From Spinellus fusiger (Eukaryota; Mucoromycota; Mucoromycetes; Mucorales; Phycomycetaceae): a DNA stretch of 64,000 nt. Below are positions 10,806 through 26,600 of this stretch, piece after piece. The position numbers were made by a program, and so were the translations under genes. The stretch is from NCBI GenBank assembly GCA_025094145.1, contig JALLLS010000034.1, positions 280,261-344,260 of the forward strand, given 5' to 3'. The stretch's first letter is position 1. Each line of letters starts with the position of its first letter. Under the pieces are notes generated by a model, which was not told the DNA's origin, did not search any database, and saw only the letters and a program-made list of their open reading frames with translations.

Positions 10806-11912
10806 CATGAAAATATGTCATTCATCTGAGCACTACTTTAATGACTGACCTAGATCATTCTCTTTATTTAAATAAACAAATTTAGACCTTCCATGACCTA
10901 ATAGACCAATGTCAAGTGTTCATCTTTCTAATATTTAAGGTTATTGATACTGAGGAAATATTGTATTAAAAGTATTGTCTATATCTAAAGAGTTCATGAA
11001 GTTATAACAATAACAAGAAATTATGAAAAAGGAGATTTATGTTCAAAAACATCCAATTATTTATTTTATCTATCACCTTAAATCAATATTCTTTTTAAGA
11101 ATACAACATGCAACACACCAGAAGGTGACAAAGAGCTGTAAAAACACTGTACTATAGCGAATATAGAAGGCAACCATGTAGCTATCAGCCTTGTTCGGTG
11201 TTATAAACATGATACTGATTTTAATCATTAACATTCTTACCATAGATGTGCTCTCTCACTGGTGTTTCCTTCTTTTGATAGGCTATGACCATAAATATTT
11301 ATTCTTTTTATTTCCTTTCTTTTTATTTTTAGCATATTCCAACAAGTCCAGACATTAGTTTTTACAGAAAAAAAAAAGATGTAAATACATCAAGAATGCA
11401 GTAAATAGTCTTATATTAGTTAGTTAGTTTTTTTTTATAATAACGCCTCGTTCTTGGATTCATGGAGTTAATAAAAATATATTTGATGAAAGCAAGAGAC
11501 AAAATATAAAAGATACTTTATTTGGCTTGAATCTGATCCAGATAATATTGAATTTTTATAGAAGACTATTGAATATTATATAATAATTACCATCAGCCAA
11601 TCATTCAGAATAAGTGAGTGATCTAGTAATCCAACCCATGTCAATTAATTCAACTCCAATCCAAAATAATCATATTATTTTAGGTTCTTTTTATAAATGT
11701 TTTCTGTTAGTTATGCATTTGTTTTCAAGGCGTTCTATAAAATATTAGTTTTAACCTTCATTCCTAATTGGGAAGTCTCCAGGGTGTACTTTGAATCCCT
11801 TTAAGATCAAAATATTTTATCTGTGAAGAAAATAAATAGTATTAAAAGGTCAAAAAATACCAGGTATTTTCCAAAAGTTTGATTTCTCTTTCTACTTCAT
11901 TATTCTCACTAA

Positions 11913-14022
11913 ATGACTTCATTCTCTTTACTTTTTCCAAATTATAAAATCATCAGTGAATTCTTGAATGATCCAAATCTCTCACTGATAAGTGCTATGG
12001 CTCTCAGCACAGTTGCCTATTCAGTTTATTATATCCTACAAAAAGACAAAAGTCAATATCTTGATACAATTCCAATGCCAAAAGGAAACTACCCCATTGT
12101 TGGTAAGAATTATACTATAGGGCTATTGAGCTATTGAGCTATTGAGCTATTAAGCTATTGATCTATTGAGCTATTAGTGTATTAAAATATTCATCATGCC
12201 ATTTCATAGGTCATATGGTAAAACTTATGAGCTCTCCTCAACTTAAAATGCATGAGTGGCATAAAGAGCTGGGTAAATAATGTGTTCAATGCATGTTAAC
12301 ATCTATTAACTTGATTGAGATTCCAGGGCCCATCATTCATATTAAAATGGGTGTACAAGACTTTATTCTTATATCAGACCCTAAGCTCGCCCATAAAATA
12401 TTTGTAACTAATGGAAATATTACCTCCTCACGTCCTAATCATTCATTTATTAAAAATCACTACACCTATGGGGGCAGGTAGAAAGAAATAAATACATCAA
12501 GTACAAAGACTAACTTTCTCCCCTGGGATCTTAGAGGTGTTGCTTTCAGTCAAAACGGAAAAAATTGGACCAAGGCAAGAACCGCTGGTAAATATATATA
12601 AATAGAAAGATATTGTTCATAAGCTCTTGACTGTATTAACACGATAGTATAGCTACTACCTTCTTAGCACCCAAGGTTGTGAATGAGTTCAAAGAAGTGC
12701 TTTTCTTTGAGGCAGAAAACCTCGTAGGAATGTTAATGGCACAAACAAAGTCAAAGAAGAATGTGAATCCATACGATGATATTATCTGTGCTTCCCTTAA
12801 TGTGATACTGACAGTCTGTTGTGGAACGCGTTTGGACTCACCCAAGGATCCACTATGCAAAGAGTTTATAGACATTATTGATGATCTTATAAAATTCACC
12901 AGCCTTGAAAGGGATATTAGCTCATTCATTCCAGCCTTGAGTTTCATTGACTATATAGGGTCTAAAGACAAAGAAGAAAGTGAATGGATCAATAGTACAC
13001 GCGACCCCCTCATGAGAAAGTTAATGAAGAAGGCCCTTGAGAGTGATGCTGACTCTGTACTCAAAAAGATATATGCATCAAATGACAAGACTCAATTCGA
13101 TGAAAAGGACCTTATTGTGATCATAAGTGAGTTGAATGATCCATATTTTATGGGCCTAAACTTTTATAGATGACATGTTTGCTGCTGGAACAGAAACAAT
13201 TACTGTTACAATTGAATGGGCTTTTCTTTACGCATCGCATCACGCAGAATTCCAAAAGAAGATTTGTGATGAGATTGACGCATTTATTCTGAAGTATGGT
13301 CGATTACCAGATTTCTCAGAACGCGAACATTTTCCCTATATGATATCTTTTCAACGAGAGATGCTACGCTATCTCCCAGTTTCTAATATAGGTATTCCTC
13401 ATTCTGCCGATAAAGATGGTTGGTATATTATATCTTTTTATGATCAAGTGAAACTAATGGATACATTTACTATATATAGTTATAATTGATAACTATCTGA
13501 TCAAAAAAGGATCAACACTTGTTAGCAATATGTATACTATGCACCGAAATCCAGATGTTTATTCTGAACCAGATAAGTTTATGCCTGAGCGCTTTATAAA
13601 CAACAAAAGTACATTCTTTGCATCAGCAAATGGAAATACAAATGATAGAGATATATTTAACTTTGGATGGGGAAGGTAAAGATAAACAACATAACAGTGC
13701 TTATCTTTGAGTTACTAATATTAATATATGGATATATAAAGACGTATTTGCCCTGGAATCTATCTGGTAATATCTTGTTAATATTTAAGATATATTTGTA
13801 TGTATTCTAATAATATGCTTTTGTCTGGTCACTCTATAGGCTGAGGTGGAACTCTTCTATATTTATGTCAATCTTTGGTCACGCTGTACAGTTGAGCCAA
13901 TGCTCGATTCCAATGATAATCCGGTATATGCTGATTACTCAACACCTTTAAGTTATAGTATAACTCTTCGTCCTATCCCTCACCAGTTAAGATTTGTTGA
14001 ACGCCCCGATAAACTACTTTAA
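11913..14022 (+). CDS. Cytochrome P450 monooxygenase B
   Basis: Paralogue of P450 A with the same nine-exon layout: 11913-12102, 12210-12272, 12327-12477, 12535-12587, 12668-13126, 13170-13418, 13480-13675, 13742-13766 and 13840-14022. Each exon has exactly the same length as in A, giving 522 residues. The anchor (LISAMALSTVAYSVYY), hinge, I-helix (AAGTETI), ExxR (EMLR) and heme loop (FGWGRRICPG) are intact. The substrate-recognition parts of the N-terminal half and the extreme C-terminus differ most from A, while parts of exons 6-9 are nearly identical. Intron 1 carries an 8-bp minisatellite (gagctatt). The function is an inferred monooxygenase; I see no clustered biosynthetic partner. Confidence 0.88.
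12119..12175 (+). repeat. 8-bp minisatellite in P450 B intron 1
   Basis: About seven tandem 'agctattg' units with point variants lie in the intron between exons 1 and 2. The inverted relic has the same array with a different count, so the array predates the duplication. Confidence 0.8.
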
Positions 14023-15033
14023 AAGAAATCATACTCATACGAGATATATAATCAATTAGATCTATTAAATAAGTATACATATAATGATACCAACCTAATA
14101 CCTAATATTCTATGTACACTCAATGGCTTATTACTGTTCAATGACAATATTGACTTTTTGAAATTAAATATTATAATTGTGTCTTTGTTGAGTATTTGTG
14201 TTAAAGTTGAAAATAACTTTGCAGGATACAATATCAATTACAGACAGATTGGCTAGTTATTCTATTTTAATTAAATTAATTTGTACGTTTCTTGTGTCTA
14301 TCAAGTTGATAGTTTTATCATTATAGTTATTTTACATACATATCATCACAGTGCTTGTAAATAAGAAGTAACAGGGATTTTAATCTTCGAACCCACTCTA
14401 CATATGATACAATCATTTATTTTGTCATATAATATATCAAAGGTACATTATATTTAGATACATCAGATAGAAGAATACTGTAATATTAACTACTAGACTA
14501 TTAGATATAAAGTTTTATTAATTTAAATTACCATACTTATTATCTATAAAGGGTTTGTACTTTTGCTCCATACTAGTAATCAGTTTGTTGACTGTTTCTA
14601 TAGGTCTTTATCATTATTATAGAATAAAAGGTATGTCTTTGAATTCTGAAGAGTATCTCTCATCCAAGATATCCTGAAGATACTCGACTCAGCTCAGATC
14701 AAGGACTAATGAGAATCAGTTCTTTATGACTATGTTTTCTTTATTGATCTTCAAAATCACAGCTTCAAAAATAGAGTACTCCTCTCATTACGCTTTAAAT
14801 ATAAAAAGATGGATACTAAAAAAAGAAAAAGAAAAAAGAAAGAGTCTATACTTCTAGGCAAGACTATAACTGATAAATCAGGTAGTTGCTACAAGTTAAA
14901 AACTTTCATCTTGGCTATTTACTGTAGTTTTCTCAATCGATTTACTATATAACTGAGTTTTAAAATAGAGAGTGTCCCTTCAGCACCAGTCACCACAAGT
15001 TACTGTTTTTTTCTTTGACATTGTACATTCACC
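14023..15033. other. Intergenic, no gene seen
   Basis: AT-rich DNA between P450 B and the THUMP methyltransferase gene. The first 60 bp match, in inverted orientation, the DNA just right of the Tc1/mariner element. Confidence 0.55.
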
Positions 15034-16559
15034 ATGACAACTTCTTTATCTCTGCATGTTGTGTTCCATGTACCACAAGGCATGTATTCCACACAAATAG
15101 TTCTCTATAAAGCCACAACAATTTAACTCAAGTATACATAATTGAATATCTAATCTAATTGACATTATGCAATATTAGGTCTTGAATATATTGCTATTGC
15201 CGATATTAGGGAGTCATTAGAGTTCAAGTCTACAGAAAGTGTTTCTTATTCAAGCGAGCCCAACACGGGTCGAATACACTTAATGATCAGGACAACGACA
15301 CCTTATGAATTCATTCAGAGCATAAAAACAGCCTCTTTACTGAGTGTTTACAGTATTATGCTTGTTGTGTCTGAGGCCAAAATCCCCGAGAGTGTATTTC
15401 AAAACACTGAGCAAACTTGCGAGTTTATCAATCATATGACCCTGAATGGCCAATGGAAGACAGCTTTAGAAACTACTCTGCTACTCATGGACAGCCAAAA
15501 TCCAACCTTTCGGGCTAGTTTCCACAAAGGACAGTTGAAGCATAAAGTAAAATCACAGGAATTGGCAGGCTGCATTGGATATGCATTCTGTGAAGTCCAT
15601 CCTGATTGGAAAGTAAAGTTAACTGACTATGACCAAGAAGTGATAGCACTCTGGTTCCATTCAAAAGAGAAATTAATTTTGGATCGACTGAATGTATCTC
15701 ACGAAGCAAAAGACAAAGAAAATCCCGTAGTTATTTTAATGGGTCTGACGATTCCTATCAAGGATCCCAAATATCGCAATCGTATTCATGTTGGAAGAAC
15801 AAGTCTCAATACATGTATTGCCTACTGTCTAGTGAAGCTGGTCAATCCCCAGCCAGGACAAGTTATCCTTGATATGTGCTGTGGCACTGTATGTATTGAA
15901 ATGCATGTAGTGTAGTGATTCATCCTCCGTTATATTAGGGCACCATTCCAATTGAAGGGGCATCTAAATATCCAGACACTCTATGGCTAGGAAGTGAAGG
16001 TAATGGATAAGTTCAAATGAGCTGTGTTGATCTAACACGATGAATGTACAGTGAGACCAGATACATTGAGTCTCAAGGCAAAAGGCAACTTACAGTACTC
16101 TGGAATTAACAATGTGGAGCTTATGATGGGGGATGGACGTCGTCTATGTCTTCGAAAGGGATGTGTAGATACAGTTGTTTGTGGTGAGTTGTATTGCTTT
16201 ATTAATTATTACATCCGCTAATTCCTTTGAGTATAATAGACTGGCCTTGGGGTCTGCGTGAAGCATCTTATTCAGCCATTCAAAAGGTAGTCTATACACT
16301 CATTACTATTTTGTCATGTCCATGGTGCTAATGTCTTTATCAGTTGTACCCAAAGTTTATAAAAGAGATCAGCAAAGTTCTGCCAACACATGGAAAAGCC
16401 TATATTGTCACTCAAGGGCTCAAGCTCATGAACAGAGTACTTGCTTATCCATGGTGTATTGATATGTGGATAACAAATAATATTATTCCTATTACTATTG
16501 GTGGTTATGATGTCTATTTGTACATATTAACAAAAAAAAGAGATGCCACTACATGTTAA
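15034..16559 (+). CDS. THUMP-domain RNA N2-guanine methyltransferase
   Basis: A THUMPD2/THUMPD3/Trm14-type enzyme, a family that methylates guanine N2 in tRNA or U6 snRNA using S-adenosylmethionine. Exons 15034-15079, 15179-15888, 15939-15999, 16052-16183, 16240-16286 and 16344-16559 join to 403 residues. The N-terminal third is the THUMP/ferredoxin-like RNA-binding part. The Rossmann SAM motif is VILDMCCGTGTIPIEGA, restored only by splicing at 15888/15939. The catalytic D-x-P-x-G motif reads DWPWG. The first intron appears to use a GC donor (AAG|GCATGT), since no GT donor keeps the frame. It converges on MCM6 with 431 bp between stops. I cannot say which paralogue it is. Confidence 0.82.
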
Positions 16560-16990
16560 TTCTATGACACATGTAAATATACTTTGTACGTTTGTAATCA
16601 TTCCCTAGCAAAGTAAACAGTGCACTATTTTTTTTTTAAAAAAAAACTTCTTTATGGATAAGAAGTCAGAAGAATATAAAGTATATTTACACTTGGATTT
16701 TTTTTTACCATAACATGCTTCTTCTTTGTTGAAGCAAAACAAACAGATAGATAGAACAATCTAAATATACTCCATTGAATATAATGACCCATTAGCCTTC
16801 AAGAACGGGATACCCGAGGTGTCTTTTATCTGCTGTCTATTCATAATAACACTTTGATCTTATCATGAATCTTTAGTCCTAAAGATAGTTAGCATCGCGC
16901 AAGAAATGAAGTGCAGATGTATTTTAAAGTGCTATATACAAAGAGTAAGAGTAAAAAGATATAATAAAAATATAAGTATTAGGCTATTTT
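16560..16990. other. Convergent 3' intergenic region
   Basis: No gene is seen between the ends of the methyltransferase and MCM6 genes. It contains runs of T and A (around 16628-16645 and 16699-16707) and probably holds both transcript ends. Confidence 0.5.
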
Positions 16991-20534
<3,544 letters not shown>

Positions 20535-20916
20535 GATGAACGTAGACGCGTAAACGACCCAGGAAGGAAAATAAAAATAAAAATAAATAAATAAATAAAC
20601 AGGTACAATTGACGAGAACAAGGAAGAAGAGACTGTTTATTTTGTATGTTTTTTTTTTCCCAATAGGAAATCGTCACGGCTCATTTTGACGCCCTGTTAG
20701 CCAACTTAGAAGTGGGCCGTGCATTGTTAGAATCATGTTTCTTGATAGAGAGAAGGGTATTTTCTTTAATAATAATAATAATAATAATTAAAGGAGGAGA
20801 AGGAAGAATGCACTGTATTTGTTGGTGTAATAAAATAAAAGATAAGAAATGTTGACTATTTTTACTGCTGTCCTTTTCTTTCTTTCTTTCTTTTTTGAAT
20901 AGTAAAACGAGAGAAA
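20535..20916. other. MCM6 upstream region
   Basis: No gene seen. It contains A/T tracts, an (AAT)n run at about 20770-20788 and a long pyrimidine stretch on the plus strand. It is the likely MCM6 promoter. Confidence 0.5.
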
Positions 20917-21214
20917 TCAAAGAGATCTGATTGGATAGATAGATAGAATCCACAGTGGCAGAAGAGCCTTTGAGTTTTCACCCACAGTGCGTGACTCCTT
21001 CACTCTTAGAGAATAGCTTGGAGTAGATGGACCTACTGTTTCCTCTCTTTTAGTGGATCCACCTAGTAAACTGTGAGCCAATGAAATCACAAGGCAGACA
21101 CCTCTCTTTTGTCTATCCACAAGAGTGCTAGTTTCCATAGGCTGTCTGTCTCCAATCAGCTCTTTTGCTTTGTTGAGTATAGAAAAGTGAGTTGGTATCG
21201 TTTTTCTTTTCATG
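20917..21214 (-). CDS. Possible small hypothetical protein
   Basis: I do not recognise this. From the ATG at 21214 the minus strand stays open for 98 codons to a stop at 20917. The product would be basic and Ser/Thr-rich, starting MKRKTIPTHFSILNKAK. The frame extends upstream without an ATG to about 21290, where a hydrophobic stretch (FSLLLLHALLLVGF) occurs. No domain is visible and I cannot place introns with confidence. It could be chance coding capacity in the MCM6 upstream region. Confidence 0.22.
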
Positions 21215-21683
21215 GAAGGAGGCCTAAATCCCACCAGTAACAATGCATGAAGCAATAGCAGAGAGAATACCTCCGTCAAGGCTATTGTTGTGGATCCCAG
21301 TCACACTCATCCACCATGCGACAGTTCCAGAGTGTTGTTCGAGTGCTATTTTATGTCTACTGTGGCCTAATTATTATTATTTTGTATGTTTTTTTTTTCA
21401 TCATTCTCTTGTCTCTTTATATATTCCCTACACCCTCTCAAAGGTCTTCTCTGAAAGGCGTTTGGTGTTCTCCACCAAGACATGTGACACTTATCTATTC
21501 CAAATGGAGTGAACCATTGAATCCATTACATTTCCGACTACCAACAAAGGAGACATTATGAATCACCGCCTCTGTCAAAGCATCTCCGATTCAAAGACAG
21601 AAACACACACACACACTCTCTTTTTTTTTTATTCCTTATCGGCTGGCTTTTTCTTTTTCTGCCAATAGAACACTGTATTCACA
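21215..21683. other. No supported gene
   Basis: Short open stretches occur on both strands, including a plus-strand one at 21316-21561 with a hydrophobic run, but none has a recognisable domain or supporting splice sites. Confidence 0.4.
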
Positions 21684-21905
21684 CCCAAAGATTTTCTGGC
21701 TTTTAAGCGGTAATATCTTCTTCCTGTTACGTCACAATAAAAAAGTTCCTTTTTATGGAACAATGATTAAAATCAAAAGGTATCTAAATTATTATTTCTT
21801 TTTGTGGATACCTCAATATCAAATTGTATTATCAATAAAATATATTGTTTATGAATAAAATTGTTTATTATAATAATGTAGCTAATACAATAGTATGACT
21901 ATAGC
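21684..21905 (+). repeat. Dispersed 220-bp repeat, copy 1
   Basis: This stretch matches 63253-63476 in the same orientation. The left part (cacccaaagatttt, then ttaagcggt) and especially the right part (gtggatacctcaatatcaaa through the following 70 bp) are nearly identical, while the middle differs by indels. No terminal inverted repeats or target duplications are evident and there is no coding capacity. Confidence 0.8.
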
Positions 21906-23490
21906 TACTGCCCAAGTGCATTCTCCCATAGCAATAGAATCCACAACCTAAAGGCTTTGTGCTTTATCCTTGGAAGATAGATAACTATGCTCAGGAGTCT
22001 ACCCTAGACAGCCTAGACACCTTAGACAGTATGGAAGGAAGAATAGACCACCTGAGACTGACTTGAGAAAGAGTCTTAACTTATCTAATAACAGAAGAGT
22101 GTATTAGTAATAGTTTAATCAAGAGAGATAGTATGCTTACCTTGTACTTAATACTTGTCTTGAGAAGAATTGGCTATGTATTATCTATTAGAAGAAGAGT
22201 CAGTGCTATGTCTTGTGGAATACATTGAACTCAAGCTCAGATGAAGACACTGCTTATCTTTTTATCACTAGAATAGCCTTTGATGGTGTCTATCACCTAT
22301 TGTTTTTCTTTGTTAATAATGGCACATTACCTTGCTGAGTATTTGAGTGTTAAGTTATATGGACAGTGTTGGAAATAACAAGAGGACGGGATTATCAAAA
22401 CAAATAACTTTTCTTTCTCTATCCTATTGGTGTATTTATCTTAGCTTCAACTCATAAAATTCACAAGTCAAACAATTCACACTCTATTTGGCTTGAGCCT
22501 AAAGTCCAGTATTAGAAACAATACTTTGTAATCATTAAGTACTATTGTTGAGAACAGTTACAATGAGTTAGTTGAAGTGATTACATTGAGAACAGTGTAT
22601 TCATTTATTGAATCAATATTCATAAGTGAATTTGGTTCTATTTTATGAGCAATGACCACTAGAGTTAATTCAGTGTGTTCTATAATACATCTTTCTTAAG
22701 CAGCATTACGCTGTAAATACTGTGGGCTTATGGATAACATATTATGTTAAACAATAAATGCAGTGACTGAGTTATAATATTAAGTGGATTCTTGTTCTAT
22801 TTCTTGTCTTTGCAATTAAAAAGTATAGAATTAGCTGTAAAGTCAATCGTCACTGCTAAAACAGGTAAGTAGAGTTTGAAATAGCTCATCTAGACAGCGA
22901 AAAAGCCTTTTTAAACACATTAGCCAATCATATTAATATTGCGACCTTATTCTCAGGATATTTCCTTATATATCCCAAAAATCTTTGGGTGTATAGGATT
23001 TACTTGGAGGAGGGGGGTAGTCACACATACACCACCACCACCGCTTTTCGACTCCTCTCCTCGTTGTGAGTTTCCCAATATACTCTGAGAAAATGACATC
23101 CTTTTCTAGACCCTCTCTTTCTTTCCTAATACAAACCTTCCTTTAAGCGTCTTTTTTTTTTTCTTTCTTTCATTTTTCATCATTCTCTTACCGTCTTTCC
23201 TTGCCATTCCTTATCTTCTTGTCAACTTGAATAACTATTTCTTTGTGTTTCCTGTTTCTAAAAAACCGTCATGGACTATCGTCTCGAGACATTAGAACAC
23301 CAAACGGCCCCTGAGAGCACGCGAGGACTGTTCGATTCACCCGAACAAAAGGTAGTAAGGTCTAGTCTTTGTTTTCTGCTGCAGACAAAAAGAACCTCTC
23401 TTTATTATTACTCTCTTTATTATCTATACGTCTGTCTATTTGAACTGTAGAACTCACACACACACCCACTTTATAAACCAACAGCCCATC
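21906..23490. other. Upstream region of SSD1
   Basis: No separate gene seen. From about 22860 there are TATA-like and pyrimidine-rich tracts (23160-23230) expected of a promoter and 5' leader. A short reading frame starting MDYRLETLEH at 23271 could be a non-canonical first exon of SSD1, but only a weak donor (AG|gtctag at 23359/23360) would keep the frame. Confidence 0.5.
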
Positions 23491-23582
23491 ATGAGAAACA
23501 GCTTGACAGACAAGCGACGGTCCTTCCATGTCTTTGGCCCGGGACTCGAAAGTACTCACCTCCGCCAGAGTCAGCCTTCATT

Positions 23583-23627
<45 letters not shown>

Positions 23628-26600
23628 CCAAGGCCAACGCGGACACCAACGTTCTCGGTCTGCTGTCACTTCTGATATGATCTCTAACCACGCAGGGCGT
23701 CGTACTTTTGGTCTTCAAACACTTACAGAAGAGCAGTCCAATGAAGAGGCACTGAAGAAAGAGACAAACAAATCAGTCACTGTCGATTCACTGCAAACCA
23801 TGATCAATACACTCAAGACACTCCCACCCATCAATAAGGAGGAGCCTCGACAAGGACACCGAAAACAACAGTCCATGTCGGCTCTGTCTTTTGGATCTGG
23901 AGTGCATAGCAAGCGCAATTCCTACAATGCCATGGGAGATGCACAAAGTATGCTCCAGAACACTGTGCAGGAACTCCGTAATATTCCTGACAAGGCGGAT
24001 CGTAGACGTAGTATGCGTTCTACTCATGGAGACATGGAGGATGAATACTTGTCACGTGAAGCTGCTCTTGCTGAGGCAGAGGCTAAACTCATGGGGACAT
24101 TTCCCAACACAGGCACGGGGTCGAGTGGTCTGGGTGGTCTGGGTGGTCTGGGTGGAATGAGTGGTCTGGGTGGCCTGAGTGGAATGAGTGGCCTGAACAG
24201 TCTGAACGGCCTGAATGGACTGGGCAGCCTGGGTGGAATGAGCGGAATGCATGGGTCGATGGGATCCATTGGGTCGATGGGACGCACGGACGACGCAAGA
24301 GGAGACCTGGGAGCAGGACGTCGCTTCTCAGAATCAGGCACAGTGTCAGGTGGTCTGGACACCTCTTCCCTGATGAACACCACCAACAAACGCATGTCCC
24401 TACAGCTCCAGACAGTGTCAGAAGCAGGCGAAGACAATGGACGCAGCCGCCGCATCCAGTTCAACAAGCCATTGAATTTGGCCGAAGACAAAAAGACCCA
24501 CAGTCGCAGGTCCTCACGTAACTTTGATAATGACTGGAGAGCAAGCACTGGCTCAGCTACACCCTACTCACCCCGCTCCTCCCGTGCCTTTTTCAATCCT
24601 CTGGTGCCATTCACGCCCACACGTGTGAATTTTGGCAGGGACGACACCAATCCTCATCAGCGCAGACCACTGTTTATTGCCCATTTGCCATTCTCAGCCC
24701 TCACCCCTCTTTTCAGGTCTCGTCAGTTGGTCCGTGGCATGCTCAGAGTCAACAAACGCAATCGGAGTGATGCTTATGTGGCCTGTGAGGATCTTGATGC
24801 CGACATCTATGTGTGTGGTTCTCGTGATCGCAATCGTGCATTGGAAGGCGATGTCGTTGCTATTCGATTGGTGGATGTGGACAAGATCCTAAGAGAGAAG
24901 AAAGAGAAAGAAGAAGCCAAACTGTCTCGCAACGGAGGACAGGTCAAAGTACGTCAGCCAGATGAGGAAGATGAAGATGAGATTATCTTTGGTGGGGATG
25001 AGGATGTGGATACTGTCAAGCCAAAGTACTGTGGCGTTGTAGTGGCTATTCTTGAGAGAGCACAGAACCAAGTGTTCTCTGGTACTCTCACCTTGATGCG
25101 CCCCAACAACAAGCGTGCCCAGGAAGAAAAGGCAGCCGAGGAAGCAGGCCAAGACAGATCCCGAGAAGCACCCAGAATCGTGTGGTTCAAGGCCACAAAC
25201 AAAAGAGTACCTCTGATCGCTATTCCCATTGAACAAGCACCTACCGACTTTGTGGAGAAGAGCGAGTCTTATGTGGACCGTCTGTTTGTTGGTTCTATCA
25301 AGCGCTGGCCCATCACATCCTTGCATCCCTTTGGAACATTGGAGCATGAGCTGGGTCAAATCACTGACTTGTCTGTACAAACAATGGCGATATTGGCAGA
25401 TAATAGTGTGACAGATGCCCCCTTCTCTGAACAGGTCATGCTGTGTCTTCCCCACACAGACACAGAGAGCCTCAGTGGAGAAGGACGCCGTGACATGCGT
25501 GGTGTGAATGTGTTTACACTGGGTCTTACTGCAGCCAAAGGTGGCCTTCTTGACAATGCTCTCTCCATTCAGAGACTCGGTGATGATACGTATGAAGTCG
25601 GTGTTCATGTCAGCGATGTCTCCTACTACATCAAGCCCCACTCTCCCTTGGACAAGGAGGCCCGTACAAGAGCTGTGCGTGTTGAATTGATGCACAAGAG
25701 CGTCCCCATGGTGCCTCCTGAACTCACAAGCATCACCAGCCTCACTCCTCACCAGCCACGATACGCCTTCTCTGTCGTCTGGAAATTGAATTCCCAAGGA
25801 AAGGTACTCGATACTTGGTTCGGAAAGACCATTGTTGAGTCGTGTGCTGAGGTGTCCTTGGAACATGCTCAGGCTGTCCTGAATGACCAGCCCAGCCCAG
25901 TGGATCCCGCCATTGCCTCTGACCTGTGCACTCTCTATACAATCGCAACTCATCTGCACGAGCAGCGTTCTGTTGAAGGAGCTCTCTCCATCAAGCCAGG
26001 TGAACTCGAATTCACGTACACTGGCAATAGTGTCCCTACCCACATTGGTCCACGCCAGGAACTGCCTGTGGCCACCGTCCTCAATGAATTCCATCTCATG
26101 GCCAACTGCTATGTTGCTCAGCGCATCACAAGCCATATGCCTGAACAAGCACTGCTGCGTCGCCATGCCTCTCCCCTTGAGCGCAAGGTTCGTGAACTAC
26201 AAAACTACTGCCAACACTATCTTGGCGTGTCTCTCGATACCTCCAGTGCAGGAGCCATTGAGCGTTCTGTAGAGGCCATTGAGGATCCTGAATTGCGTGG
26301 AGTTGTGTCGGTGATTCTTCTGAAGATCCTTCACCCACCAAAGTACTTTTGCACTGGTACACTGGATATTTCTAAATTTGAGCACTATGCCTCCAATGTT
26401 CCTCTGTATTGCCACTTTACAGATCCCAGCAGTCGTTTTGCTGACCTGATTGTCCATCGTCAGTTGGAGGCTGCTATTACAGACACACGCTTCTACCTGG
26501 ACCGTGATACTGTTCAGAAGCTGGCCCAGCACTCCAATGTCAAGAAAGAAGCAGCCCTTTATGCTCGTGCACAGAGTAATCTGATGTTCCTTTCTCTTCA

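Larger units (their letters stand above)
9049..11912. other. Gene-free interval between P450 relic and P450 B
   Basis: I see no gene in 2.9 kb. It holds an (AAT)n microsatellite at 9621-9653, a decayed dispersed repeat at about 10346-10445 and a MITE-like element at 10645-10805. The remainder is AT-rich with short runs of A or T. Confidence 0.6.

Noticed and set aside
14370..14410. Possible tRNA T-arm (ggttcgaa on the minus strand)
   Set aside because: The flanking bases do not pair as a T stem and no other tRNA arms are present.
21280..21290. Resemblance of a minus-strand peptide (SLDGGILSAIASC) to exosome RNase PH subunits
   Set aside because: Only a dozen residues fit, the frame stops at once, and no neighbouring exon continues the fold.
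24889..26166. Long minus-strand open reading frame of 425 codons opposite SSD1
   Set aside because: It is antisense to a strongly conserved coding sequence, has no domain, and arises from codon bias of the plus-strand gene.
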